Assembly: GCA_008015455.1 (NCBI GenBank)
Contig: SSFP01000136.1
Location: 1 to 37,874, forward strand
Length of the DNA: 37,874 nt
Direction of reading: 5' to 3'
Source: Polynucleobacter sp.
GTDB lineage: Bacteria; Pseudomonadota; Gammaproteobacteria; Burkholderiales; Burkholderiaceae
Shown: positions 9,301-16,235 of the stretch, piece after piece
Position numbering within the stretch: the first letter of the stretch is position 1
Layout of the letters: every line of letters begins with the position of its first letter
The notes under the pieces: generated by a model
Seen by the model: only the letters and a program-made list of their open reading frames with translations
Databases searched by the model: none
Told to the model about the DNA's origin: nothing
Position numbers and translations under genes: made by a program

Positions 9301-10417
9301 TTTGAGTCAAATGAAGCTGCAAGCTAATTATCGAGACAATAGTTGGCAAGCTCAGTTGGACTCACCAATTGCTACAGGGCAAGTTCAATGGCGCCCTGCT
9401 CAAGCTGATTTACCACAAGGCAAATTAACCGCTCGCTTGCAAAAACTCATTATTGAAAAGAGCTCAACTGGAGAGGCAGTTACAAAAAGCATCAATAGCA
9501 GAGCTCAAAAAATTCCAGCAATGGATGTGATGGTTGAACAACTCACATTTAATCAGCATGAATACGGCAAGATGCAATTGCTGGCTAATAACGATAAAAA
9601 CGACTGGCGGATTGATAAGTTAACACTTAAGACAGCAGATGCTCATTTAGAAGCCTCTGGTCGTTGGGAGCTCCCCAAGCAAGGCAAGAGCCCTGGTCGC
9701 ACACAGCTGAATGTTGATCTTGATATTGATAATGCCGGTAAATTATTAGACAAATTAGGTTTTCCTAAAACGATTGATAGCGGCTCTGGCAAATTGGTAG
9801 GTCAACTTAATTGGTCTGGCGCCCCCTATCAATTTGAGATCCCATCTTTGCGAGCAGACCTGTCGCTTGATCTGGCTAAAGGAACTATCTTGCAGGTAGA
9901 CCCAGGGGTTGCACGCTTACTAGGTGTATTGAGTTACCAAGGTCTAACGCGTATTGCCACGCTCGACATTAGCGGTGTTCTCAAACCGATTGTGACCCAG
10001 GGAACTCCGTTTGACCGCATCACATCTCAAGGCAAGATTCAAAATGGCATTGCCAGAATCCAAGATCTCAGCATTAAAGGTCCCCAAGGAAATGTTCGCT
10101 TAACTGGTAGCGCCAACCTCATTGATGAAACTCAAGATATGAGAATTACAGTTGTTCCCAACTTTAATGCCGGTTCAGCATCACTAGCTTATACATTTGT
10201 GAACCCCATCATTGGTCTTAGTACCCTTGTTGGTCAGTACTTGATTGCCGATGAAGTCAGTAAGTTATTCCAACTAGACTACCTCGTTCAGGGTACTTGG
10301 GCTGCCCCCCAAGTGATTGCGCTAGATGCCAAAGGTCACCCACTGGATGAAAATAAACTCAAAGAAATTAGGGATAAATCATTACTGCGCCAACAACAAA
10401 ATCCTAATAAGAAATAG
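6350..10417 (+). CDS. yhdP: YhdP family AsmA-like protein (TIGR02099/DUF3971)
   Basis: A 1355-residue protein with one N-terminal transmembrane helix at about residues 30-52. The rest is a long periplasmic region rich in alternating hydrophobic and polar residues, typical of AsmA-like beta-groove proteins. The C-terminal part (KPIVTQGTPFDRITSQGKIQ, then GPQGNVRLTGSANL and NPIIGLSTLVGQYLIADEV) is the conserved AsmA-like C-terminal region of the YhdP group. In E. coli, YhdP with TamB and YdbH supports phospholipid transport between the inner and outer membranes, and yhdP lies directly before tldD. The same order is kept here with a nitrilase gene inserted. Length is usual for the betaproteobacterial family. 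Starts with ATG at 6350; no good ribosome site is visible. Assignment rests on topology, size and synteny. Confidence 0.88.
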   Translation: MSWIYISTALDKLRQLEVDEATWAIWKKRILWLGALGVLVTIAIHLAVRFYFWPMVEQNKTQFESIISRTIGAELRIEEIKTDWEVFWPAFKIKNITIHDAKDPNKTPLLTIPEVSGNVSWETLWEMQPHFHNVKFENARLHVKRDAKGHWDVAGIRLDKNSAGFAVGNWIFDQDSMQVNQAEIIWLDQLQQSTEHRIQIDSLDLKNQWFKHQISLKIRSPWQKDTATVEAQFRHNTFGNAGNWQDWNGQIKWAIQDLDLRKLNTTIGTKIKIIDGLVTSQGKTYLNSGMADGGETNLEFNDLHFEWDRLGQPLKIMHLQAQILQETYGSKMSISAPKLNWQVDKKTPQQELNDLSFYWKAAPSIQSVEHAGIKASKINIALLEQLAKQFPLPKDIQNFINNYRTSGELEDLDINWTAQASRLPFNISIPGFNESHYKVAFNFHDLFLQPSKVNEWSIANFSGKLFATELGGEVTIDNQTSSVVLPKILENDQLEFNRAKGIIKWVKQDSSWNYEFKNMSVLNNDLELNFDAKYQSSSIKSEEQLTIKADIEKAKVANITRYFPLAMSKDARIYINGALKSGQVKNAKLHISGSPNHIPFNTKHPGIFQLQIPIENVEYHPASANMQTKGRWSPFSKVNGTISMNGPELIIDFNDALFESVQLSSIKGIIQDVTSRKAVLKINGQASGLSQDLLNYYLMSPSGQSLKSLSERLEIVGSSRLNIHLEMPLADVNKTSIKGEVSLTNNTVNFDKKIEAKEITGDILFSEDSISAKNLKAQLLGGDILISNPSSLPWSEQPGMKVKGHIDIQQLIQALNTSTSDESLKPILNQFDGTVNYDGKLLITSGGYKLDLGIQLQQLSSNFPAPFNKKKGDKLSGEFHLSQSNNDGGQEHIGQIKLGKLIDSVFAVHPKNGMRAGWGVNTAGKLPEKGMSANIYLDQLNIDEWEKWLGKNLPEDTKSSKTKTTPFITSFNAQIGKLRVADKNLSQMKLQANYRDNSWQAQLDSPIATGQVQWRPAQADLPQGKLTARLQKLIIEKSSTGEAVTKSINSRAQKIPAMDVMVEQLTFNQHEYGKMQLLANNDKNDWRIDKLTLKTADAHLEASGRWELPKQGKSPGRTQLNVDLDIDNAGKLLDKLGFPKTIDSGSGKLVGQLNWSGAPYQFEIPSLRADLSLDLAKGTILQVDPGVARLLGVLSYQGLTRIATLDISGVLKPIVTQGTPFDRITSQGKIQNGIARIQDLSIKGPQGNVRLTGSANLIDETQDMRITVVPNFNAGSASLAYTFVNPIIGLSTLVGQYLIADEVSKLFQLDYLVQGTWAAPQVIALDAKGHPLDENKLKEIRDKSLLRQQQNPNKK

Positions 10418-10426
10418 AATGCAGGC

Positions 10427-11260
10427 ATGACGCCTAATCCATCATTGATCGTTGCCAGCATCCAAATGGTATCTTCAAGTTCTGTTGAAGATAATTTGTC
10501 TAAAGCTGAAACCCTCATTCAATCTGCCAAAGACTCTCATGGCAAGATGGCTGATCTGGTGGTCTTACCAGAATACTTCTGCCTCATGGGGCACCAAGAC
10601 ACTGACAAAGTCACCATTCAAGAGAACTTCAATGATGGTCCGATCCAAGATCGAATGAGTGCTTTAGCTAAGAAATATGGCATTTACTTGGTTGCAGGCA
10701 CTATTCCCTTAAAAAGCCATTCAGCATCTAAAGTTAAAAACACCAGCCTTGTTTTTTCTCCTTCAGGGGAAGTGATTTGTCGATACGACAAGATTCATCT
10801 CTTTGGCTTTAAACAAGGTGAAGAAGAGTATCAAGAATCTAGAACGATTGAAGCTGGGCAATTACCAAGCAGTTTTACGATTGAAAAAGCTGGAGCCTCA
10901 TGGAAGTTTGGCTTATCTATCTGTTATGACATTCGCTTTCCAGAACTTTACCGAGCGATGGGTGAAGTTGATTGTCAGATCATTCCAGCAGCATTCACCT
11001 ACACCACGGGTAAAGCTCATTGGGAAACACTGCTTAAAGCCAGAGCAATTGAAAATCAGTGCTACGTACTAGCCAGTGGCCAAGGCGGTCGCCATGAAAA
11101 TGGTCGAACAACTTGGGGGCAAAGCATGCTGATTAATCCATGGGGCGAGATCCAGTCAGAAATAGCTAGTGGTGAAGGTGTTGCTTGCGGCAAGCTTGAA
11201 AAATCATTGATTCAGGACATTCGGTCTAAATTACCAGCACTCCAACACAGAATTATTTAA
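10427..11260 (+). CDS. Carbon-nitrogen hydrolase (nitrilase superfamily, Nit/omega-amidase-like)
   Basis: A 277-residue nitrilase-superfamily enzyme with the full catalytic triad: E49 (VVLPEYF), K122 (YDKIHLF) and C166 (SICYDIRFPE). The pattern and length resemble the Nit1/Nit2 group, whose members hydrolyse deaminated glutathione or alpha-ketoglutaramate (omega-amidase). The exact substrate cannot be told from the sequence. It is cytosolic with no signal peptide. It starts 9 bases after the yhdP-like gene and ends 10 bases before tldD, so it is likely the middle gene of a three-gene operon. A damage-repair amidase role is an inference from the family. Confidence 0.9.
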   Translation: MTPNPSLIVASIQMVSSSSVEDNLSKAETLIQSAKDSHGKMADLVVLPEYFCLMGHQDTDKVTIQENFNDGPIQDRMSALAKKYGIYLVAGTIPLKSHSASKVKNTSLVFSPSGEVICRYDKIHLFGFKQGEEEYQESRTIEAGQLPSSFTIEKAGASWKFGLSICYDIRFPELYRAMGEVDCQIIPAAFTYTTGKAHWETLLKARAIENQCYVLASGQGGRHENGRTTWGQSMLINPWGEIQSEIASGEGVACGKLEKSLIQDIRSKLPALQHRII

Positions 11261-11270
11261 GATAGGCATC

Positions 11271-12752
11271 ATGAATGCACATTTAGCCTTAGAACATCCG
11301 TTTCAACTGAGTCGAGCAGAAACCCTCAAAATTGCCAAAGATATTCTTTTGGCACCAGCTGGTATTTCAGAAGAAGATCTTCAAAAAACATTGGCGCATA
11401 TGCATATGCATCATCTTGATGATGCCGATCTTTATTTCCAACGCACCTACAACGAATCTTGGAGCCTCGAAGAAGGGATCGTTAAATCCGGCACTTTTAG
11501 TATTGATCAAGGTGTTGGTGTGAGAGCTGTGAGCCACGACAAAACAGCCTTTGCCTACTCAGACGAAATTAGCGCTTCCGCCCTCAAAAGAGCGGCTGAA
11601 GCCACGCGCGTGATTGGTGCTCATAACAATCGAAGCTACATTGCCCCTCAGTGGTCAAGCCCTGATACTCAAGCGCTTTATCGTTCCGCTAATCCTTTAG
11701 ATAGCTGGGATGCTAAAGAGAAAATTGCTCTTTTGGAAACTATTGAACGTAAAGCTAAAGCTAAAGATCCAAGAATTGTGCAAGTGATGGCAGGTTTAGC
11801 TGCCGAGCACGATATTGTTTTAGTAGCGAGAGCTAATGGTGTACTGGCTGCTGATATTAGACCCCTAGTTAGAGTTTCAATTACTGTGATCGCCGAACAA
11901 AATGGTCGCAGAGAAGTAGGGTCATCAGGCGGTGGCGGGAGATTTGATTACCACTACTTTGTTCTGGAAAAAATTGATCAATGGATTGAAGAAGCTGTTC
12001 GCTCAGCACTTACCAATCTTGAATCACGCCCTGCTCCCGCAGGTCCGATGACAGTTGTTTTAGGTCCTGGCTGGCCTGGAGTTCTACTCCACGAAGCTGT
12101 GGGGCATGGACTTGAAGGCGACTTCAATCGCAAAGGTTCTTCTGCTTTTTCTGGGAAGATTGGGCAACGAGTTGCAGCTAAAGGCGTTACTGTCGTTGAT
12201 GATGGCACGATTGCCGGTCGCAGAGGATCTTTATCCATCGATGATGAAGGCAACCCCACTCAATGCACCACACTCATTGAAGACGGCATCCTCAAAGGCT
12301 ATATCCAAGATAGTTTGAATGCTCGCCTCATGAATATGCCCGTCACAGGCAATGCGCGTCGCGAAAGCTATGCCTCCTTACCAATGCCTCGCATGACTAA
12401 TACCTACATGCTGGGAGGCAAAGAAGACCCACAAGAGATCATTAGCAGTATCAAAAAAGGTCTTTATGCAGTGAACTTTGGTGGTGGGCAAGTTGATATT
12501 ACAAGTGGCAAGTTTGTGTTCTCAGCTAGTGAAGCTTATTGGGTAGAAAACGGTAAGATTCAATATCCCGTCAAAGGTGCCACCATCATTGGCAATGGTC
12601 CAGAGTCCCTTAAAGACATCAGCATGATTGGTAATGATATGAATCTAGATAGTGGCATTGGCGTCTGCGGTAAAGACGGGCAAAGCGTACCTGTAGGGGT
12701 AGGACAACCCACTTTGCGCATTGAAAATATGACTGTGGGCGGAACTGCTTAA
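11271..12752 (+). CDS. tldD: Metalloprotease TldD
   Basis: A 493-residue TldD of the modulator-of-DNA-gyrase/PmbA-TldD family. The metal-binding HExxxH motif is present as HEAVGH at residues 274-279, next to the conserved GxxGVLLHEAVGHGLEGDF block. TldD works with TldE (PmbA) as a heterodimeric zinc protease in E. coli, acting on unfolded peptides, microcin B17 precursor and the CcdA antitoxin. The partner pmbA is not in this window. Length is about ten residues above the E. coli protein (481). The ATG at 11271 is 10 bases after the amidase stop. The gene ends immediately before the promoter of the aroG leader, with no terminator of its own, so read-through into the attenuator is possible. 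Confidence 0.95.
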   Translation: MNAHLALEHPFQLSRAETLKIAKDILLAPAGISEEDLQKTLAHMHMHHLDDADLYFQRTYNESWSLEEGIVKSGTFSIDQGVGVRAVSHDKTAFAYSDEISASALKRAAEATRVIGAHNNRSYIAPQWSSPDTQALYRSANPLDSWDAKEKIALLETIERKAKAKDPRIVQVMAGLAAEHDIVLVARANGVLAADIRPLVRVSITVIAEQNGRREVGSSGGGGRFDYHYFVLEKIDQWIEEAVRSALTNLESRPAPAGPMTVVLGPGWPGVLLHEAVGHGLEGDFNRKGSSAFSGKIGQRVAAKGVTVVDDGTIAGRRGSLSIDDEGNPTQCTTLIEDGILKGYIQDSLNARLMNMPVTGNARRESYASLPMPRMTNTYMLGGKEDPQEIISSIKKGLYAVNFGGGQVDITSGKFVFSASEAYWVENGKIQYPVKGATIIGNGPESLKDISMIGNDMNLDSGIGVCGKDGQSVPVGVGQPTLRIENMTVGGTA

Positions 12753-12780
12753 TTGCCAAGCCTAAAAACTGTGCTACATT
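12753..12780 (+). promoter_or_regulatory. Predicted aroG leader promoter, extended -10
   Basis: TTGCCA (12753-12758) and TACATT (12775-12780) are separated by 16 bp. TG at 12772-12773 makes an extended -10 (TGCTACATT). The -35 begins on the base after the tldD stop codon. Standard geometry puts +1 at 12787, exactly the A of the leader peptide ATG, so the transcript would be leaderless. No Shine-Dalgarno sequence precedes the leader ATG, which agrees with this. Confidence 0.6.
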
Positions 12781-12786
12781 AACCAT

Positions 12787-12864
12787 ATGTCTGCAAATAA
12801 ATCTTATTTCTTTTACTTTTGGTTCTCAGCCCAAGGCGGTCGAGAGGCGGAAATTCAAGCATAA
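12787..12864 (+). CDS. aroG leader peptide with seven consecutive aromatic residues
   Basis: A 25-codon ORF starting MSANKS, with residues 7-13 reading YFFYFWF (codons TAT TTC TTT TAC TTT TGG TTC) and ending EIQA before TAA. Seven aromatic residues in a row, covering all three aromatic amino acids, placed between a promoter and an intrinsic terminator ahead of a DAHP synthase gene, is the classic design of a ribosome-mediated attenuator peptide. Shortage of charged tRNA for Phe, Tyr or Trp would stall the ribosome at 12805-12825. The 3' part of the ORF (GGREAE) encodes the GGCGGT and GGCGG repeats that can pair with the terminator's 5' arm. The peptide itself probably has no function, though small leader peptides with trans roles are known in other bacteria. 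Confidence 0.88.
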   Translation: MSANKSYFFYFWFSAQGGREAEIQA

Positions 12865-12912
12865 GTTTCCTGCACTCAAAATAACCGCCGACGAAAACGG
12901 CGGTTTTTTTTT
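12824..12912 (+). promoter_or_regulatory. aroG transcription attenuator: competing hairpins
   Basis: Four strands can be read. A first hairpin at 12824-12845 pairs TCTC (12824-12827) with GAGA (12842-12845) and GCC (12829-12831) with GGC (12835-12837). Strand 2 is GGCGGT (12835-12840), echoed by GGCGG at 12846-12850. Strand 3 is ACCGCC (12884-12889), which pairs perfectly with strand 2 as an antiterminator. Strand 4 is CGGCGGTT (12898-12905), which pairs with strand 3 as the terminator. Strands 2 and 4 are near copies competing for strand 3. A ribosome stalled on the aromatic codons would block the first hairpin and leave strand 2 free, favouring read-through into aroG. The 6-bp antiterminator is short, so the fold needs checking. 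Confidence 0.75.
12883..12912 (+). terminator. Intrinsic terminator in the aroG leader
   Basis: A perfect 8-bp stem AACCGCCG (12883-12890) with CGGCGGTT (12898-12905) and a 7-base loop (12891-12897) is followed by a run of nine T from 12904 to 12912. It lies upstream of aroG rather than at a gene end, so it serves as the attenuator's terminator. It may also stop read-through from tldD. Confidence 0.9.
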
Positions 12913-12946
12913 ACAGATTTAGATTTAGCAATAAGGAGTTTAGAAA

Positions 12947-14071
12947 ATGGTTGATAAAGCACTCAGCAACAGAGACAGCTGGTATGCCAGTGTTGATAAA
13001 ACATCTGAAACAGATGATGCTCGCATTCAGAACATCACTGTTTTGCCACCGCCTGAGCACCTGATTCGCTTCTTCCCAATTCAAGGTACTGAAGTTGAAA
13101 ATCTGATTAGCAATACCCGCCAAAAGATTCGCGACATCATGCACAAGAAAGATGACCGCTTATTGGTCATCATCGGCCCTTGCTCGATTCATGATCCCAA
13201 AGCAGCCTTGGAATATGCTCACAAACTTTTAGAGCAACGCAAAAAATATGCTGGTGAATTAGAAATCGTGATGCGTGTTTATTTTGAAAAACCTAGAACA
13301 ACTGTCGGCTGGAAGGGTCTTATTAACGACCCATACCTAGATGAAAGCTATCGCATTGATGAAGGCTTGCGCATTGCTCGTCACCTACTCATCGAAATTA
13401 ATCGCATGGGTATGCCTGCAGGTAGCGAGTTCTTGGATGTTATTTCACCGCAATACATTGGCGACCTCATTTCTTGGGGTGCTATCGGTGCCAGAACCAC
13501 TGAGAGTCAAATCCACCGTGAATTAGCTTCTGGTATATCCGCTCCGATTGGCTTTAAGAATGGCACTGATGGAAACATCAAAATCGCTACAGATGCTATT
13601 CAATCTGCAAGCAGACCTCACCACTTCTTATCAGTTCACAAGAATGGTCAAGTAGCCATTGTTGAAACCAAAGGTAATGGTGATTGCCATGTCATCTTGC
13701 GAGGCGGCAAAACAACGAACTATGACGCAGAGAGTGTTGCTAAAGCATGTTCAGAGCTTGAGGCAGCAAAATTACCTGGCACTCTAATGGTAGATTGCTC
13801 ACACGCTAACTCTAGCAAGCAACACGAGCGCCAAATCGAAGTGGCTAAGGATATCGCTGGTCAATTAGCAACTGGCTCCCAACAAATCTTTGGCGTGATG
13901 GTGGAGAGTCATTTATGTGCAGGCGCACAGAAATTTACCCCAGGTAAGGATGACCCGCATGCATTGAAATACGCTACAAGTATCACTGATGCATGTATCG
14001 GTTGGGATGACTCTCTAGATGTTTTAGAAATTTTGGCTAATGGCGTTAAACAACGTCGTAGCAAAAAATAA
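12947..14071 (+). CDS. aroG: 3-deoxy-7-phosphoheptulonate synthase (DAHP synthase, class I)
   Basis: A 374-residue type I alpha DAHP synthase joining phosphoenolpyruvate and erythrose 4-phosphate, the first committed step of the shikimate pathway. Visible motifs are GPCSIHD (77-83), FEKPRTTVGWKG (from about 113), GARTTESQ (181-188), GFKNGTDGN (202-210) and DCSHANS near the C-terminus. Length and the N-terminal extension match the AroF/AroG/AroH feedback-inhibited family. Which amino acid inhibits the enzyme cannot be told here. A strong ribosome site AAGGAG (12933-12938), eight bases before the ATG, contrasts with the SD-less leader ORF upstream. Expression is likely governed by the aromatic attenuator at 12787-12912. 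It ends before a shared terminator with the convergent adenosyltransferase gene. Confidence 0.95.
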   Translation: MVDKALSNRDSWYASVDKTSETDDARIQNITVLPPPEHLIRFFPIQGTEVENLISNTRQKIRDIMHKKDDRLLVIIGPCSIHDPKAALEYAHKLLEQRKKYAGELEIVMRVYFEKPRTTVGWKGLINDPYLDESYRIDEGLRIARHLLIEINRMGMPAGSEFLDVISPQYIGDLISWGAIGARTTESQIHRELASGISAPIGFKNGTDGNIKIATDAIQSASRPHHFLSVHKNGQVAIVETKGNGDCHVILRGGKTTNYDAESVAKACSELEAAKLPGTLMVDCSHANSSKQHERQIEVAKDIAGQLATGSQQIFGVMVESHLCAGAQKFTPGKDDPHALKYATSITDACIGWDDSLDVLEILANGVKQRRSKK

Positions 14072-14107
14072 AAAATATCTTGAAGTAATAAAAAGCAACA
14101 GAAGTAA

Positions 14108-14135
14108 AAAAAGACCCCTTATTTGGGGTCTTTTT
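14108..14135. terminator. Bidirectional terminator between aroG and the adenosyltransferase gene
   Basis: An 11-bp stem pairs AAAAAGACCCC (14108-14118) with GGGGTCTTTTT (14125-14135) around a 6-base loop. A and T tracts flank both sides, so it can work on either strand. The stop codon of the minus-strand gene (14119-14121) sits in the loop, and its last codons (Q-K-D-P-K) are encoded by one arm. Confidence 0.88.
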
Positions 14136-14685
14136 GATGGTGCCACAGAGTATCTGAACCGCCGGCTTCCTTATTCAGAACTCTCGCCAAAACAAAAAGT
14201 AAATCTGATAGGCGGTTAACGTATTGTCGAGGCGAATCATGAATAGCTTCATGACGACCCAATTTCACAATAGAGCGCTCCGCACGACGGCAAACTGTTC
14301 GGCACACATGAGCCTGGGCAGCGGCTCGCGTACCCCCCGGTAAGATAAATTCTTCTAAACGTGGCAAAGTTGCGTTGTACTTGGCTAACCAGGTATCTAA
14401 TTGAAGAACCTGTTCTTCTTTTAATAATGTGTAATTGGGGATACATAACTCACCACCCAAATCAAACAAGTCATGCTGTACCTGAGAAAAGAGCGCTTTG
14501 AGTTCCTTTGCAACACTGGCGGGAATATCCTCAGTAATTAACACCCCAATTTCAGAATTGAGCTCGTCCACATCCCCCATAGCGCAGATACGCAGATGGT
14601 CTTTATCCACACGTTGCCCATCACCCAAACCAGTGGTGCCAGCATCGCCTGTACGAGTTGCAATTTGAGTCAATCTATTAGCCAT
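14119..14685 (-). CDS. pduO: Cob(I)alamin adenosyltransferase, PduO type
   Basis: A 188-residue ATP:cob(I)alamin adenosyltransferase making adenosylcobalamin. The N-terminal signature IATRTGDAGTTGLGDGQRV is at residues 8-26. The helical C-terminal part contains RTVCRRAERS and YVNRLSDLLFVLARVLN, both typical of the PduO/MMAB trimeric family. The longer frame opening with GTG at 14727 would add 14 residues that do not belong to the family, so the ATG at 14685 is preferred. No other cobalamin gene is nearby. Its 47-bp upstream gap is shared with divergent glcD. The gene's end is built into the bidirectional terminator at 14108-14135. Confidence 0.93.
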   Translation of the reverse strand: MANRLTQIATRTGDAGTTGLGDGQRVDKDHLRICAMGDVDELNSEIGVLITEDIPASVAKELKALFSQVQHDLFDLGGELCIPNYTLLKEEQVLQLDTWLAKYNATLPRLEEFILPGGTRAAAQAHVCRTVCRRAERSIVKLGRHEAIHDSPRQYVNRLSDLLFVLARVLNKEAGGSDTLWHHQKDPK

Positions 14686-14732
14686 ACACCTGATTATATG
14701 GAAATGGCTAGAATAGAGTAAAACCACAAAAA

Positions 14733-16235
14733 ATGAGACTCATGGACACGATCTTAGATACCCCCCAAGAAGACATACTTCGCCGGCAGCAAGAATTGGT
14801 CAAAGCCCTCCGCCCTATTCTTCCTGAGCACGCTTTACTATGGGAACCAGAAGACACGATTCCCTATGAATGTGACGGTCTAGCCGCTTACCGCCAAATG
14901 CCCCTTGCAGTGGCACTGCCAGAAACGGAAGAGCAAGCTGTGGGTGTCATTAAGGTTTGCCAAAACCTTCAAATCCCTATCGTTCCGCGAGGATCAGGTA
15001 CTGGTTTATCTGGTGGGGCGATGCCAATTGCTCAGGGTTTAGTTCTATCTTTGGCTAAATTTAAGAAGATTATCAAAGTAGACCCGATTGCCAGAACTGC
15101 TGTTGTTCAACCAGGAGTTCGGAACTTAGCCATCTCCGAAGCTGTTGCTCAACATGGCCTTTATTACGCACCCGACCCATCATCACAAATTGCTTGCTCT
15201 ATTGGCGGCAATGTTAGCGAAAACTCTGGCGGGGTTCATTGCCTTAAATATGGTTTAACACTCCATAACATTCTCAAAGTAAGAGCTATTTTGATGAGTG
15301 GAGAGATTGTTGAATTTGGTAGCCTGGCGCCCGATGCACCAGGGCTTGATTTGCTATCTATTTTGGTGGGTAGCGAAGGCATGCTAGCGGTGATTACTGA
15401 AGTAACCGTTAAGCTCGTACCTAAACCACAACTCGCTCAAGTCATCATGGCAAGTTTTGATGATGTGGGTAAAGGTGGCAATGCCGTTGCTGCCATTATT
15501 GCGGCGGGCATTATTCCAGCAGGCTTAGAAATGATGGACAAAGCCGCTACAAGAGCTGTAGAAGAATTTGTTCACGCCGGTTATGACATCAATGCTGAGG
15601 CTATCCTGCTTTGCGAATCAGATGGCACACCAGAAGAAGTGGCAGAAGAAATTGAACGCATGACGCAAGTTCTTAACCAATGTGGCGCCATCAGAATCCA
15701 AGTATCTCAAAGCGAATCTGAAAGACTTCAATTTTGGAGTGGTCGTAAAAACGCATTCCCTGCCGCAGGTCGAATCTCCCCCGACTACTACTGCATGGAT
15801 GGCACGATTCCAAGACAACACATTGCTACCCTTTTAAAACGTATTCAGGAAATGGAAAAGAAATACCAACTTCGTTGCATGAATGTGTTCCATGCAGGAG
15901 ATGGCAATATGCACCCGCTCATTTTATTTAATGGCGCCGACGAAGACGAGTGGCATCGCGCCGAAGAATTCGGCAGCGACATCCTTGAAACCTGTGTTGA
16001 ACTAGGGGGCACGATCACTGGAGAACACGGTGTAGGCATTGAAAAGATCAACTCTATGTGCGTCCAATTTGGTGAACTAGAACGTGAATTATTTTGGGGC
16101 GTGAAAGCCTCATTTGATCCACAAAAACTTCTCAACCCGGACAAAGCAATCCCTACCCTACATCGTTGCGCAGAATATGGTCGCATGAGAGTGAGCGGCG
16201 GCGTTCTACCTCACCCAGAATTGGAGCGTTTCTAA
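14733..16235 (+). CDS. glcD: Glycolate oxidase subunit GlcD (FAD-linked)
   Basis: A 500-residue flavoprotein subunit of glycolate dehydrogenase/oxidase, which oxidises glycolate to glyoxylate. The FAD_binding_4 domain shows PRGSGTGLSGGAMP at about residues 85-98 and SIGGNVSENSGGVHCLKYG further on. The C-terminal FAD-oxidase domain has NVFHAGDGNMHPLILF and the GTITGEHGVGIEK block. Length equals E. coli GlcD (499). ATG at 14733 was taken; ATG at 14742 (MDTILDT) is a realistic alternative, and neither has a strong ribosome site. The stop overlaps the glcE start by one base (TAATG), so the subunits are translationally coupled. No glcC-type regulator lies next to the cluster. Confidence 0.95.
   Translation: MRLMDTILDTPQEDILRRQQELVKALRPILPEHALLWEPEDTIPYECDGLAAYRQMPLAVALPETEEQAVGVIKVCQNLQIPIVPRGSGTGLSGGAMPIAQGLVLSLAKFKKIIKVDPIARTAVVQPGVRNLAISEAVAQHGLYYAPDPSSQIACSIGGNVSENSGGVHCLKYGLTLHNILKVRAILMSGEIVEFGSLAPDAPGLDLLSILVGSEGMLAVITEVTVKLVPKPQLAQVIMASFDDVGKGGNAVAAIIAAGIIPAGLEMMDKAATRAVEEFVHAGYDINAEAILLCESDGTPEEVAEEIERMTQVLNQCGAIRIQVSQSESERLQFWSGRKNAFPAAGRISPDYYCMDGTIPRQHIATLLKRIQEMEKKYQLRCMNVFHAGDGNMHPLILFNGADEDEWHRAEEFGSDILETCVELGGTITGEHGVGIEKINSMCVQFGELERELFWGVKASFDPQKLLNPDKAIPTLHRCAEYGRMRVSGGVLPHPELERF

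Noticed and set aside
14686-14727. Upstream GTG extension of the adenosyltransferase
   Set aside because: The extra 14 residues are not part of the family and the ATG at 14685 gives the canonical N-terminus.
16166-16234. N-terminal extension of glcE within glcD
   Set aside because: The ATG at 16235 overlaps the glcD stop and gives the expected GlcE start.
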